A stretch of 53,129 nucleotides of DNA, taken from NCBI GenBank assembly GCA_002709835.1, contig PAQX01000086.1, positions 1 through 53,129 of the forward strand, written 5' to 3'. Under the pieces are notes generated by a model. It was not told the origin of the DNA. It saw only the letters and a list, made by a program, of their open reading frames with translations, and ran no database searches. Source of the stretch: Deltaproteobacteria bacterium (GTDB lineage: Bacteria; Myxococcota_A; UBA9160; UBA4427). Position 1 is the first letter of the stretch. Every line of letters begins with the position of its first letter. Shown here in pieces: positions 25,005 to 33,557 of this stretch. A program made the position numbers and the translations under genes.

Positions 25005-27206
25005 TCAGGCCCTCGAAACCGCAACGGGGATTCCGCTCATGAGCGGAATCCCGGAAAAGCGCGCGCAGTCTTCCTCGACGCTGATGAGGAGGCCCGTGTT
25101 CGCCCCGGACTTGCGCGCATCCGTCCCGTCGCTGGAGTCTCCGCCCCAGCAATGGCACATCGAAACCAGGCCGCGGCGGAGGTCCGGATCGGGCCATGCG
25201 ACCGCTTCGAGTCGGCCGTGGGGCGAGCGGAGGGAGAGTAGGTCCCCGCGTGAGAGGCCGAGGGCCTCGAGGTCTTCCGGATGAAGGAACGCGGGGTTCG
25301 TGCCGTAGCGCTTCGTCAGCGCGTCGATGTCGGTACCGACCGAGTTGAAGGTGTTCGCCATGCGCCGGCTGATCAAGCGGTAATCGAAGCCCGTTCGGGC
25401 GAAGCGGTCTCCGGTGGCGAAGTCGCGGAGTTCGTCGAGCATGAGCGCGCTGCCGACGTCGAGCCGACCGGCGTTCTCGTCCGCCGCCTCGACCCGGACC
25501 TCGGGCTCGTCTTCGAATAGGACTTTCGTGCGGTCGCGGCGCAATCGATCGAGGGGGATCCAGGCGTCCTTCGTCACGAGATCGAGGATCTCGTCGGAGC
25601 TCGGCTCGTTCTCCATGTCGAGGGCGCTTCGCGGGGTCGCGCAGCCCATGATCGGGAAGACGCCGGCGGCGACTTCGAGGGAGAGGCCCATGCGCTTCGC
25701 CAGTCCGTAGAAATACTGCCAGTCCTCGCGAAGGTCCGAACCCTCCGGTGGCTCCGCGACGGCGGGGGCGTATTGGCCATAGCGTTCGGTGTAGCCGAGC
25801 GCGGGGGAGACGGTGAAGAGGTTCTCGGTGGAGAGACTGCACCCCGGTGTCTCGAGGGGGAGTTTCGGTGCAAGCACGTAGTCGGCCAAATGCGCCGTGT
25901 CCGTGAGGCGAGGCTCGACACAGACGTGCAGATCGAGGGCCTCGAGCGCGCGGCGTGTCCGCTTCGGGTCGGGCCATGCGCGCATCGGATTGCCGCCGAT
26001 CGTGACGAGCGCCTTGATCCCGCTCTCCGGGTGGAGAATCTCGTCCGCGAGGGCGGAGGTGGGCAGGCCGCAGACCGCCGGCGGAAGGTCGGGGCGCGAA
26101 ACGAGCGGCTTTCCGAAGCCATCGACCGGGTAGGGCGACATCGCCTGAGCGCGGAAGCTTCGGCGCGTCGTCAGCACGCCGGGGTTCGCGACGCGATCCC
26201 CGACGCGTCGATAGTGGCCACACACGGTGTTCAGGCAGAGCACGAGGTACTCCGTCACGTTGCTCCACCCCGACATGTTCGCACCGGTCCCCGCGGTGGC
26301 GGCGCCCGTCTTCGCGCGGGCGAAGACGTGGGCGGCGCGCACGAGTGCCTCGGGATCCACGTCCGCTCGGTCCGCGACGACTTCCGGCGTGAAAGGTTCG
26401 ACCGCTTCGCGCAGGGTCTCGAGGCCGTCGACGTGCTCCCGGACGAACGCCTCGTCGGCGAGGCCGGCGTGAAGGATCTCCCGGAGCAGGCCGGCGAGGA
26501 CGGCCGGGTCCGTGCCCGGCCTGGGCTGGAGATGGATCGCGGCGTGGCGTGCGGTCTCGGTCCGACGCGGGTCGATCACGATCAGCTGGAGCCCGCGGTC
26601 CTGTGCGCGCTTGAGGCGGCGGGCCGGGTTCGCGTGGGGGATTCCTCCGCTGATCGCGACGAGGGGATTCGTCCCGATCAACATCCATACGTCCGATTCA
26701 TCGAAGACGTGGCTGCCCGCGAGCCAGTGGCCGTGGGCTGCGGCAGCGGTCTGCTTGCCAGGCTGGTCGATGGTCCCGCTGCTGAATCGCAGGCGGAGTC
26801 GGAGCGCATCCATCCACGCCGTCGCGACGGAGGCCGTTTGTGGCAACTGATAGAAGAGGGTGCCCATGTAGACCGCGACGGACTCGCGGCCGTGTTCCGC
26901 GACGATCGCTCCTAGCTTCTCGGCGACTTCGTCCATCGCACGTTCCGCCTCGATCGGGGCGAGCGCTCCGTCGTGGCCCCGCGCAAGCGAGTGGCGCAGG
27001 CGCGAGTCGGCGGTGTGGATCTCGGGGTAGTGCTTGCCCTTCAGGCAGAAGAAGCCTTCCGAGTGGGGGTTGTTCTTGTCCCCACGCGCGGCGAGCGGGC
27101 GCCCCTTCGCGTCGACGTCGACGACGATCGGGCACTGCGCTGTGCAGATCCGACAGAGCGTCTTCTTCTGCGTGACGGGGAGAGCCGGTTCGTTCGTCTC
27201 GGACAT
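25005..27206 (-). CDS. Cytoplasmic molybdopterin oxidoreductase (FdhF/NarB-like, 4Fe-4S)
   Basis: 733-aa member of the DMSO-reductase superfamily. A 4Fe-4S site C18-x2-C21-x3-C25-x28-C54 (CRICTAQC, GFFCLKG) starts the protein; there is no Tat signal, so it is cytoplasmic. Landmarks are IGTNPLVAISGG, GNPMRAWPD, a middle domain with LVTIGGNP and a C-terminal beta domain beginning LSRGDLLSLRSPHG. The molybdenum ligand is not obvious; the place where Cys or SeCys is expected reads SSGTIDQPGK. ATG 27206 follows CGAGGC. It stands alone, without electron-transfer subunits, so its partner and substrate (formate, nitrate or an organic) are unknown. Confidence 0.8.
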   Translation of the reverse strand: MSETNEPALPVTQKKTLCRICTAQCPIVVDVDAKGRPLAARGDKNNPHSEGFFCLKGKHYPEIHTADSRLRHSLARGHDGALAPIEAERAMDEVAEKLGAIVAEHGRESVAVYMGTLFYQLPQTASVATAWMDALRLRLRFSSGTIDQPGKQTAAAAHGHWLAGSHVFDESDVWMLIGTNPLVAISGGIPHANPARRLKRAQDRGLQLIVIDPRRTETARHAAIHLQPRPGTDPAVLAGLLREILHAGLADEAFVREHVDGLETLREAVEPFTPEVVADRADVDPEALVRAAHVFARAKTGAATAGTGANMSGWSNVTEYLVLCLNTVCGHYRRVGDRVANPGVLTTRRSFRAQAMSPYPVDGFGKPLVSRPDLPPAVCGLPTSALADEILHPESGIKALVTIGGNPMRAWPDPKRTRRALEALDLHVCVEPRLTDTAHLADYVLAPKLPLETPGCSLSTENLFTVSPALGYTERYGQYAPAVAEPPEGSDLREDWQYFYGLAKRMGLSLEVAAGVFPIMGCATPRSALDMENEPSSDEILDLVTKDAWIPLDRLRRDRTKVLFEDEPEVRVEAADENAGRLDVGSALMLDELRDFATGDRFARTGFDYRLISRRMANTFNSVGTDIDALTKRYGTNPAFLHPEDLEALGLSRGDLLSLRSPHGRLEAVAWPDPDLRRGLVSMCHCWGGDSSDGTDARKSGANTGLLISVEEDCARFSGIPLMSGIPVAVSRA
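25027..25052. repeat. 26-bp perfect palindrome inside the oxidoreductase 3' end
   Basis: GGGATTCCGCTCA and its exact reverse complement abut with no spacer. It encodes the conserved C-terminal GIPLMSGIP of the enzyme, so coding constraint may explain most of it. A perfect 13-bp arm length is still rare and could form a cruciform. Confidence 0.9.
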
Positions 27207-27368
27207 GACGCCTCGGGTGCGGATGCTGCGCGCGTGCGTCGCTCGTTCGGCGAGAGCGGTCCCTTTCGAGCGCGAATCGAAGGAAACCCCGCAAGGGTAG
27301 AGCGCCGGTTTCGGACGCGCTGCCCACTTCGATACCCTCCTGTTAGACTCGCGCCGCCAGAGGAATCC

Positions 27369-27998
27369 ATGTCGCTGACCATCATCCACCTCGAGAACTC
27401 CCGATCCGACCGGCTCGTATGGCTGCTCGAAGAGCTCGGCCTCGACTATGAAGTCGAGACGCACCAGCGCGACCCGCAGACCCAGCGCGCCGGGGCCGAA
27501 CTCAAGAAGCTCCACCCCTACGCGAAGGCGCCGATGCTCCGGGACGGGGAGCGGATGCTGATCGAGAGCGGCGCGATCTTCGAGTATGTCCTCGGACGCC
27601 ACGGGAAGGGCGCGCTCTGCCCGGACCCGAGCGACGAGGACTGGCCGGACTACCTCCAGTGGATGCACTTCGCCGAGGGGTCGGCGATGCTGCCGATCCT
27701 GCTGGATCACTTTCAGGCGGCCGGACTGGCGGGGCCGCCGGGGGAGTCGATGCTGGCGGCGATGGCGAAGGACGGAATGAGCCAGCTCTACGGCTACGTC
27801 GAGTCTGTGCTCGCCGAACGCACCTGGTTCGCCGGTGAGAGGTTCACCGCGGCCGACGTGATGATGGGCTGGGTCGTCGAGGTCGTGGAGACCCGCGGCG
27901 AGATCGAGCCCTATCCCGCCATGCAACGCTATCTCGCAGCGATGAAGGCGCGCCCCGCCTATCAGCGAGCGCGGGAACGCGCCGCCGCTTCAGCTTGA
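27369..27998 (+). CDS. Glutathione S-transferase-like protein
   Basis: 209-aa GST with an N-terminal thioredoxin-like domain (1-80: TIIHLENSRSDRLVWLLEELGL, landmarks LENSRSDR and IESGAIFEYVLG) and an alpha-helical C-terminal domain ending around FAGERFTAADVMMGWVVE. The conserved Asp/Ser turn (ESGAI) that contacts glutathione is present; the catalytic Ser position is probably Ser11. It probably conjugates or isomerises electrophiles formed during oxidation of substrates. ATG 27369 has GAGGA 5 nt upstream. Divergent from the molybdoenzyme. Confidence 0.88.
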   Translation: MSLTIIHLENSRSDRLVWLLEELGLDYEVETHQRDPQTQRAGAELKKLHPYAKAPMLRDGERMLIESGAIFEYVLGRHGKGALCPDPSDEDWPDYLQWMHFAEGSAMLPILLDHFQAAGLAGPPGESMLAAMAKDGMSQLYGYVESVLAERTWFAGERFTAADVMMGWVVEVVETRGEIEPYPAMQRYLAAMKARPAYQRARERAAASA

Positions 27999-28071
27999 TC
28001 GTCGGGGCGACCGTCCCGATCGCCTCTTCGGCTTTGATCGACCGGGGAGACTTCGAGGTCGGTGTCTCGGC

Positions 28072-28854
28072 CTAGCCGTTCAACCAGACCCCGGCGTCGA
28101 CGACGAGGGTCTGCCCGGTCATGAGTCGACTGTCTTCGCAGGCCAGGTAGACGGCGGTGCCCGTGAGATCCTCGGGCTCGAGCGTCGAGCCGAGCGGCGA
28201 GCCCGCTTTCAGGCCGTCGAGCGCGAACTGAGGAACGACCTTCTTCGTCGCCTCCGACATGGTCACGCCTGGCGCGATCGCGTTCACGCGGATCCCGTCC
28301 TGGCCCGCCTGCCGCGACATCATCTTCGTCATGTAGATCATGCCCGACTTCGACAAACCGTAGGCGTTCGTCGAGAACGTTTCGAAGGGCATCGGCGGAA
28401 GCGGTAGGGGGTAGGCCGCCGTCGAGGCGATGTTGATGATCGAGCCGCTCTGCTGGCGCTTCATGGCCGGCAGGACCGAGCGCGCACAGATCAGCTGGCC
28501 GACCAGGTTGATCTCGAGGACCTTGCGCAGATAGTCGATCGACTGGTCCATGATGTCCTGGTCGTAGTAGAGCGCCGCGTTGTTGATCAGGCAGTCGATC
28601 GAGCCGAACTCCCGCTCGACTTCCTCGGCCATCGATGCACACTCCTGCTCGCTCGTGATGTCGACTTCGAGCGCGATGGCCCGGCCCGTCGCCGCGGAGT
28701 CGTTGATCTCCTTCGCCACGTCGTTCGCCTGCTCGATCCGGAGATCGACGCACGCGACGTTCGCGCCCTCTTCGGCGAAGCGGAGGCAGTAGGCCCGGCC
28801 GATGCCCTGCGCGCCGCCGGTGATGATCGCGGTCTTCCCTTCCAGTCGTCCCAT
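28072..28854 (-). CDS. SDR family oxidoreductase
   Basis: 260-aa classical SDR: loop TGGAQGIGRAY, Asp after strand 2 (CVDLRI, NAD), NNAAL, Ser in NIASTAA, and YGLSK for YxxxK. It carries an insertion-like stretch PLPLPPMPFETFS between the Ser and the Tyr. It would oxidise or reduce an alcohol/ketone pair; relatives include cyclohexanol- or steroid-type dehydrogenases. ATG 28854 has GGAG 9 nt upstream. Divergent from the aldehyde dehydrogenase gene (176 bp shared region), which could supply aldehydes from its alcohols. Confidence 0.88.
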   Translation of the reverse strand: MGRLEGKTAIITGGAQGIGRAYCLRFAEEGANVACVDLRIEQANDVAKEINDSAATGRAIALEVDITSEQECASMAEEVEREFGSIDCLINNAALYYDQDIMDQSIDYLRKVLEINLVGQLICARSVLPAMKRQQSGSIINIASTAAYPLPLPPMPFETFSTNAYGLSKSGMIYMTKMMSRQAGQDGIRVNAIAPGVTMSEATKKVVPQFALDGLKAGSPLGSTLEPEDLTGTAVYLACEDSRLMTGQTLVVDAGVWLNG

Positions 28855-29030
28855 CTTCCTCTCTCCTTCGGCGCAGCACGCGCGCTCACCATTCTATCAC
28901 CGGGAAACCGGCCGCAGAACGCTCCCGCGCGAGGTATTCCGAAGATGTGCAGGGCAAGCCCGGCCCGGCTTTCCTGGGTTACCCTTTCTGGCCCGACCCG
29001 CTTCCGGTCGGCCCCACGAGAGAGAACGCC

Positions 29031-30500
29031 ATGAGCCTGTACGAGAACGCGCGACTCCTGATCGACGGTGAACTGGTCGCCGCCAAGAGCGGGAAGACCT
29101 TCGACAACATCAACCCGGCCACCGAAGAAGTCATCGGTCAGGTTCCCGATGCCGGGGCGGAAGACGCCGAACGGGCCATCGCCGCCGCGCGACGAGCGTT
29201 CGACGAGAGCGAGTGGGCGACGAATCACGAGCTGCGCGCGCGCTGCCTCCGGCAGCTCCGCGACGGACTGACCGAGCGCCTCGAAGAGCTGCGCAAGATC
29301 ACGGTCAGTGAAGTCGGTATGCCGCTCCAGATGACCTACGGCCCCGGTCTCGATTCCGGCGTGGGATGGCTCGGTGACTACGCGGACCATCTCGACCAGT
29401 TCGAATGGAAGAAGGACATGGGCGTCGCCGAGATCATGGGGTCGAAGACCCGGCGCTTCCTGCTTCGCGAGCCGCGCGGCGTCATGGCCGCGATCACCCC
29501 CTGGAACGTCCCGAACGACATCAACATGAAGAAGCTCGGTTGGGCGATGGCCGCCGGCTGCACCGTGGTGATGAAGGGAGCCCCGACGACGTCCTGGTGC
29601 TCGAACTTCCTCGCGGAGATCATCGCGACGAAGACGGACGTGCCGGCGGGTGCGGTGAACATCCTGACGAGCGCGGACAATGCGGCGGTCGGCGAGCTCC
29701 TGACCAACGATCCGCGGATCGACATGGTCGGTTTCACCGGCTCGACCGGTGTCGGCAAGCACATCGGCGAGGTCTGCGGTCGGAATCTGAAGCCCGTGCA
29801 GCTCGAGCTCGGCGGCAAGTCCGCCGCAATCATCATGCCCGACATGCCGAACCTGCCCATGATCGCCGGGGCGATGGGGGCGTCCGTGTGCTTCCACGCC
29901 GGACAGGGCTGCGCGATCATGACGCGGCTCCTCGTGCCGAAGAGCGAGCTCGATGCCTGCGCCGATGCACTCGCCGAGTCGATGAAGAACGTGAAGTGGG
30001 GCGATCCTTTCGATCCCGAGAACCTGATGGGCCCGCTCAACAGCACGATGCAGCGGGAACGCGTCGAAGGGCACGTCGCCCGGGCGATCGAGCAGGGCGC
30101 GAAGCTCCTGGTGGGCGGCAAGCGATCCGAGCGACACGACAAGGGTTATTTCTACGAGCCGACCGCCTTCATCGCGGACGAGAACGCGGACATCGCCCAG
30201 AACGAGGTCTTCGGCCCGGTCCAGACCCTGATCGGCTACGAGGATGAAGCCGATATGATCCGGATCGCGAACAACAGCCGCTACGGGCTGTCCGGGGGCA
30301 TCATGGGACCCGACGTCGAGAAGGCGATCGAGGTCGCGTCGAAGATCCGGACCGGCACGCTCAGCGTCTGTGGCGGCATGTACTACAACTGGGACGTGCC
30401 CTTCGGCGGCTACAAGGAATCCGGCATCGGCCGCGAACACAGCTTCATCGGCTTCGAGGAGCATCTCGAGTCCAAGACGATCGCGATCCCGGCGGGCTGA
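29031..30500 (+). CDS. Aldehyde dehydrogenase
   Basis: 489-aa NAD(P)-dependent aldehyde dehydrogenase. Segments MAAITPWNVPN and GFTGSTGVGKHIG (cofactor loop), the general base Glu259 in LELGGKSA and catalytic Cys294 in AGQGCAIMTR are intact; EVFGPVQTLIGYEDEA and GTLSVCGGMYYNWDVPFGGYKESGIGRE close the family pattern. ATG 29031 (MSLYENARLLIDG) follows a GAGAG; the frame continues upstream with no homology. The remnant SRPBCC gene follows 4 bp after the stop. Likely acts on an aldehyde in the same catabolic region. Confidence 0.95.
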   Translation: MSLYENARLLIDGELVAAKSGKTFDNINPATEEVIGQVPDAGAEDAERAIAAARRAFDESEWATNHELRARCLRQLRDGLTERLEELRKITVSEVGMPLQMTYGPGLDSGVGWLGDYADHLDQFEWKKDMGVAEIMGSKTRRFLLREPRGVMAAITPWNVPNDINMKKLGWAMAAGCTVVMKGAPTTSWCSNFLAEIIATKTDVPAGAVNILTSADNAAVGELLTNDPRIDMVGFTGSTGVGKHIGEVCGRNLKPVQLELGGKSAAIIMPDMPNLPMIAGAMGASVCFHAGQGCAIMTRLLVPKSELDACADALAESMKNVKWGDPFDPENLMGPLNSTMQRERVEGHVARAIEQGAKLLVGGKRSERHDKGYFYEPTAFIADENADIAQNEVFGPVQTLIGYEDEADMIRIANNSRYGLSGGIMGPDVEKAIEVASKIRTGTLSVCGGMYYNWDVPFGGYKESGIGREHSFIGFEEHLESKTIAIPAG

Positions 30501-30504
30501 CGCG

Positions 30505-30978
30505 CTGCGCACGCCCTATCAGTCGGGCGACGAGGCGGAGCCGGACTTCACGCTCTCGTGCGAGATCGGGGGCCCGCGAGAGGAGGTGCACGCCTTCCTC
30601 GTCGATCTCCGCGGCTACGTCCCGCTGCATCCGTTCATCGTTTCGATCGAGGCGCTCCCTGCACTGGAGGCCCTGCCGGGTCCTTCGGTCCATCGCGTGG
30701 TCGATCGGATCCCGCTCGGTCCGCTCAAGCTGAAGACCGTCTACGTGGCGGCGCTGGAACCTCGCGGCAACGGAGAGGTTCGGGGACACGCCTGGCAGTC
30801 GCCTCGCGTCCGCCTTCATACCTGCTAGGGACTGGTCGACTTCGCGTCGGGGGCGCGGCTCGTCGAGCGGTGCTTCGTCGATGCTCCTCGACTGATTCGT
30901 CCGTTCGTGGTGTCGCAGGGGCGCAAAGCCCACGAAGCCACCCTCGAGGGCTTGAAGGCGCTGCTCGAGCACCGGTGA
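30505..30978 (+). pseudogene. SRPBCC-type lipid/ligand-binding protein, broken by an in-frame amber codon
   Basis: The frame following the aldehyde dehydrogenase encodes a START/Bet v1-like (SRPBCC) domain of about 157 codons: FTLSCEIGGPREEVHAFL at the start, YVPLHPFIVSIEALP, IPLGPLKLKTVYVAALEP, then GRKAHEATLEGLKALLEH at the end. A TAG at 30826-30828 interrupts it after RVRLHTC, and the same frame continues as GLVDFASGARLVERCFVDAP to a TGA at 30976. No ATG, GTG or TTG lies between the ALDH stop and the homology (only CTG at 30505). Either the gene is dead by nonsense mutation and start loss, or the amber is a sequence error. Confidence 0.78.
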
Positions 30979-31027
30979 GTCGCTAGCGTGAAGACTCAGG
31001 CGCGATTCGCGCCGAGGAGACCCTCAA

Positions 31028-32284
31028 TTGGCCGAGCATCCCGTTGCCACCGAAGAACAGCATGCCCACGAACTTCGTGCGCTCGAACTTTCGCGCCACG
31101 CGACGGTGCGGGCGGCCTACGAGCGGATCCGCGACAAGTGGCTCGCTGAAGCCGACCCCCCGCCCGGCGACGACATGCGCGGGTGCTTCGAGCGTGCCTT
31201 CGAAGAGGTGATGTTCTCGGCGGCCGTCTGGGGTTCCAATCGGGATCCGCTCCGGCCGAAGTCGGTCTGCATCACGCGCCTGGGCCACCCCGTTCAGGGG
31301 GAGCGGATCCCCGGGACGCGCTGGGGGATCGACAACCCCGACTCGGTCTACCGGGTGATCCCCATCTCCGGCGCGGAGCGATATCGGATCACCGGTCGCG
31401 TCCCGGAACATCGCCTCCCCGAGAACTACTTCACCCTCTGGGACCATGACTGGAACACCGTGGACGTCTTCGACGGCTCGAAGCTCGTGCTCGGATCCGA
31501 CCGGACCTTCGAGATCTTCGTGGATTCGGACCCGAAGGGCGATCGCGCGAACCACATTCGCTCGAACGAGCACGCGCTGGAGTTCTACATCCGCGACGTG
31601 CTCCAGGACTGGACCGTCGACACGCCCAACGAGCTCGCGATCGAACGTCTCGGTTCGGCGCCGGCGTCGTCTGCTCTCTCTTTCGAAGAAGAGGCGGAGC
31701 GGGTCGCGGAGACGATGCGGGTCTTCGCGGAGAACACGGGCCGCTACAACCTGCAGGCGTACGATCGCCCGGCGAACGCCCTCGACTACACGATCGATCG
31801 CGACACGGACGGTGCGCTCCGCAACCAGATCTACATCATGGGGCACTTCGATCTCGAGGACGACCAGGCCCTGGTGATCGACGTCGATCTCGGCGGTGCC
31901 CGTTACTTCATCGCGCCGATCACCAACTACTGGGGCACGACCAACGAGATCGTCGACCGGACGGGGAGCCTGAACCTCTCCCAGTCGGCCAGGAACGCGG
32001 ACGGTACGCTCACCTTCGTGGTTTCGAAGCACGACCCGGGTGTCCCGAACTGGCTCGATCCGAGCGGGATGCGGGAAGGGATCCTCACACTTCGCTGGGC
32101 GGAGTTCGAGTCCGGCGAGCCGGGCGAAAGTCTCGGCGCGACGAGTCGCGTCGTCCCGCTCGAGAAGCTCCGGGAGGTCGTGCCGGCCGAGACGCCCGTC
32201 GTCGACGCGACGGCCCGCGCGAAGCAGCAGGCCGAGCGCGCGACCTCCTACCTTCGTCGCCTGCCCGAGGGCCTCGCCGATTGA
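31028..32284 (+). CDS. DUF1214-like protein of unknown function
   Basis: 418-aa soluble protein beginning at TTG 31028, with GAGGAG about 8-10 nt upstream and no ATG in the homologous N-terminal part. The C-terminal third contains SLNLSQSARNADGTLTFVV, DPGVPNWLDPSGMREGILTLRW and NYWGTTNEI, which resemble DUF1214 (DUF1254-linked) proteins found in steroid- and sulfate-related regions of actinobacteria and deltaproteobacteria. No catalytic residue can be named. It overlaps the next gene by 4 bp, so the two are translationally coupled. Confidence 0.62.
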   Translation: MAEHPVATEEQHAHELRALELSRHATVRAAYERIRDKWLAEADPPPGDDMRGCFERAFEEVMFSAAVWGSNRDPLRPKSVCITRLGHPVQGERIPGTRWGIDNPDSVYRVIPISGAERYRITGRVPEHRLPENYFTLWDHDWNTVDVFDGSKLVLGSDRTFEIFVDSDPKGDRANHIRSNEHALEFYIRDVLQDWTVDTPNELAIERLGSAPASSALSFEEEAERVAETMRVFAENTGRYNLQAYDRPANALDYTIDRDTDGALRNQIYIMGHFDLEDDQALVIDVDLGGARYFIAPITNYWGTTNEIVDRTGSLNLSQSARNADGTLTFVVSKHDPGVPNWLDPSGMREGILTLRWAEFESGEPGESLGATSRVVPLEKLREVVPAETPVVDATARAKQQAERATSYLRRLPEGLAD

Positions 32285-33510
32285 CCGAGTCGCTCTCGAA
32301 CGCCGAGGCGCGACGGATCGCCCTCGCCGCTCAGGGCTTCGGCGAGAAGAGACCCAGAGGGCGGATCGACCGTCGTCATCTCTACCGGGTAATGAACCGC
32401 CTCCATCTTCTCCAACTCGACTCGGTTCCGGTCGTGATGCGGACCCAGTACATGCCCCTCTTCTCGCGGCTCGGCGCCTACCGTCCGGAGCTGCTCGACG
32501 AGGTCGCCTATCGGCCGCATCGTGGGGAGTACGCCTGGTTCGAAGCCTGGAGCCACGAGGCTTCGCTGCTCCCCGTCGAGATGGAGCCCTGGCTGCGCTT
32601 CATGAAGCAGCGCGCGCGCGAAGGCGAGACGTGGGGTCGCTACTTCAAGTCGGTGATCGAGGATCCGGCGTATCTCGACCGGGTACGCCACGAGATCAAG
32701 AGCCGCGGGCCGCTTTCGGCGGGTGAGCTCTCGGACCCGCGGCCCAAGCGGGGGGACTGGTGGAGCAATCGGTCGACCGGTGCCCGCGCCCTCGACTGGT
32801 TGTTCCGGGTGGGGGAGCTGGGGATCCGGAGGCGGCCCGGCTTCGTCAAGGAGTTCGACCTGCTCGATCGGATCGTCCCCGGTCGGATCCTCGATCAGCG
32901 CACGCCTACCGAGGACGAATCTCTCGATGAACTGCTCCTACGCTCCGCCCGTGCGCACGGGATCGCGAGCGCGGATTGTCTCGTCGACTACTTCCGCCTC
33001 CCGGTGAAGCGGAGCAAAGCGAGGCTCGCGGCCCTCGTCGAAGACGGGCGACTCGTCGAGGCAGATGTCGAGGGATGGAAGCCCGAGGCCTACCTCGATC
33101 CCGCGGCGCGCTGTCCGCGGTCGATCGAGGCGACCGCGCTCCTGTCGCCCTTCGATCCGGTGGTCTGGTGCCGGAAGCGGATCGAGGGTCTCTTCCACTT
33201 CGACTACCGGATCGAGATCTATGTCCCGAAGGAGAAGCGGCGCTGGGGCTACTACGTGCTTCCCCTCCTGGTCGGGGATCGGCTCGCTGCGCGCTTCGAT
33301 CTCAAGACCCAACGCGAGGCGCGGATTCTCGAGGTGCGCGCTGCTCATCTGGAAGACGGTGAGGACGCGCTCGAGGTCGCGGAAACGGCAGCGGGCGAAC
33401 TCGAAGAGCTCGCCCGCTGCGTGGGCGCCGATCGCGTGCGCGTCGGTCGCAAGGGGAACCTCGCGCGGACGCTGTCGACGGCGCTTCGATCGAAAGGATC
33501 TCGCAGCTGA
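32281..33510 (+). CDS. AlkZ/YcaQ-family winged-helix DNA glycosylase
   Basis: 409-aa protein of the HTH_42 (DUF1006) family, which removes alkylated or crosslinked bases. The Q-hydrophobic-D motif at 45-47 (HLLQLDSVPVV) corresponds to the catalytic Q-phi-D of E. coli YcaQ (AlkX clade), and the winged-helix repeats follow (HEIKSRGPLSAGELSD, VDYFRLPVKRSKARLAALVEDGRLV). SPFDPVVWCRKR and FDYRIEIYVPKEKRRWGYYVLPLLVGDRL are the usual C-terminal landmarks. The start is TTG overlapping the previous stop (TTGA). Its role beside a DUF1214-like protein is unexplained; defence against alkylating or crosslinking products is plausible. Confidence 0.85.
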   Translation: MTESLSNAEARRIALAAQGFGEKRPRGRIDRRHLYRVMNRLHLLQLDSVPVVMRTQYMPLFSRLGAYRPELLDEVAYRPHRGEYAWFEAWSHEASLLPVEMEPWLRFMKQRAREGETWGRYFKSVIEDPAYLDRVRHEIKSRGPLSAGELSDPRPKRGDWWSNRSTGARALDWLFRVGELGIRRRPGFVKEFDLLDRIVPGRILDQRTPTEDESLDELLLRSARAHGIASADCLVDYFRLPVKRSKARLAALVEDGRLVEADVEGWKPEAYLDPAARCPRSIEATALLSPFDPVVWCRKRIEGLFHFDYRIEIYVPKEKRRWGYYVLPLLVGDRLAARFDLKTQREARILEVRAAHLEDGEDALEVAETAAGELEELARCVGADRVRVGRKGNLARTLSTALRSKGSRS

Positions 33511-33557
33511 CGTGGTTCGCGCGCGAGGCCGATCCGATCGGTCTGGGTCGTTCGGCG

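Noticed and set aside
30905..30930. GCAGGGGCGCAAAGCC looks like the 3' half of a GEMM-I aptamer
   Set aside because: It lies in the coding frame of the SRPBCC remnant (SQGRKAHEA), and the partner GGCAAACC with GAAA tetraloop is absent.
2501..32284. Biosynthetic gene cluster (P450s, BVMO, SDRs)
   Set aside because: No PKS, NRPS, terpene synthase or other core enzyme is present; the CoA-ester enzymes point to degradation.
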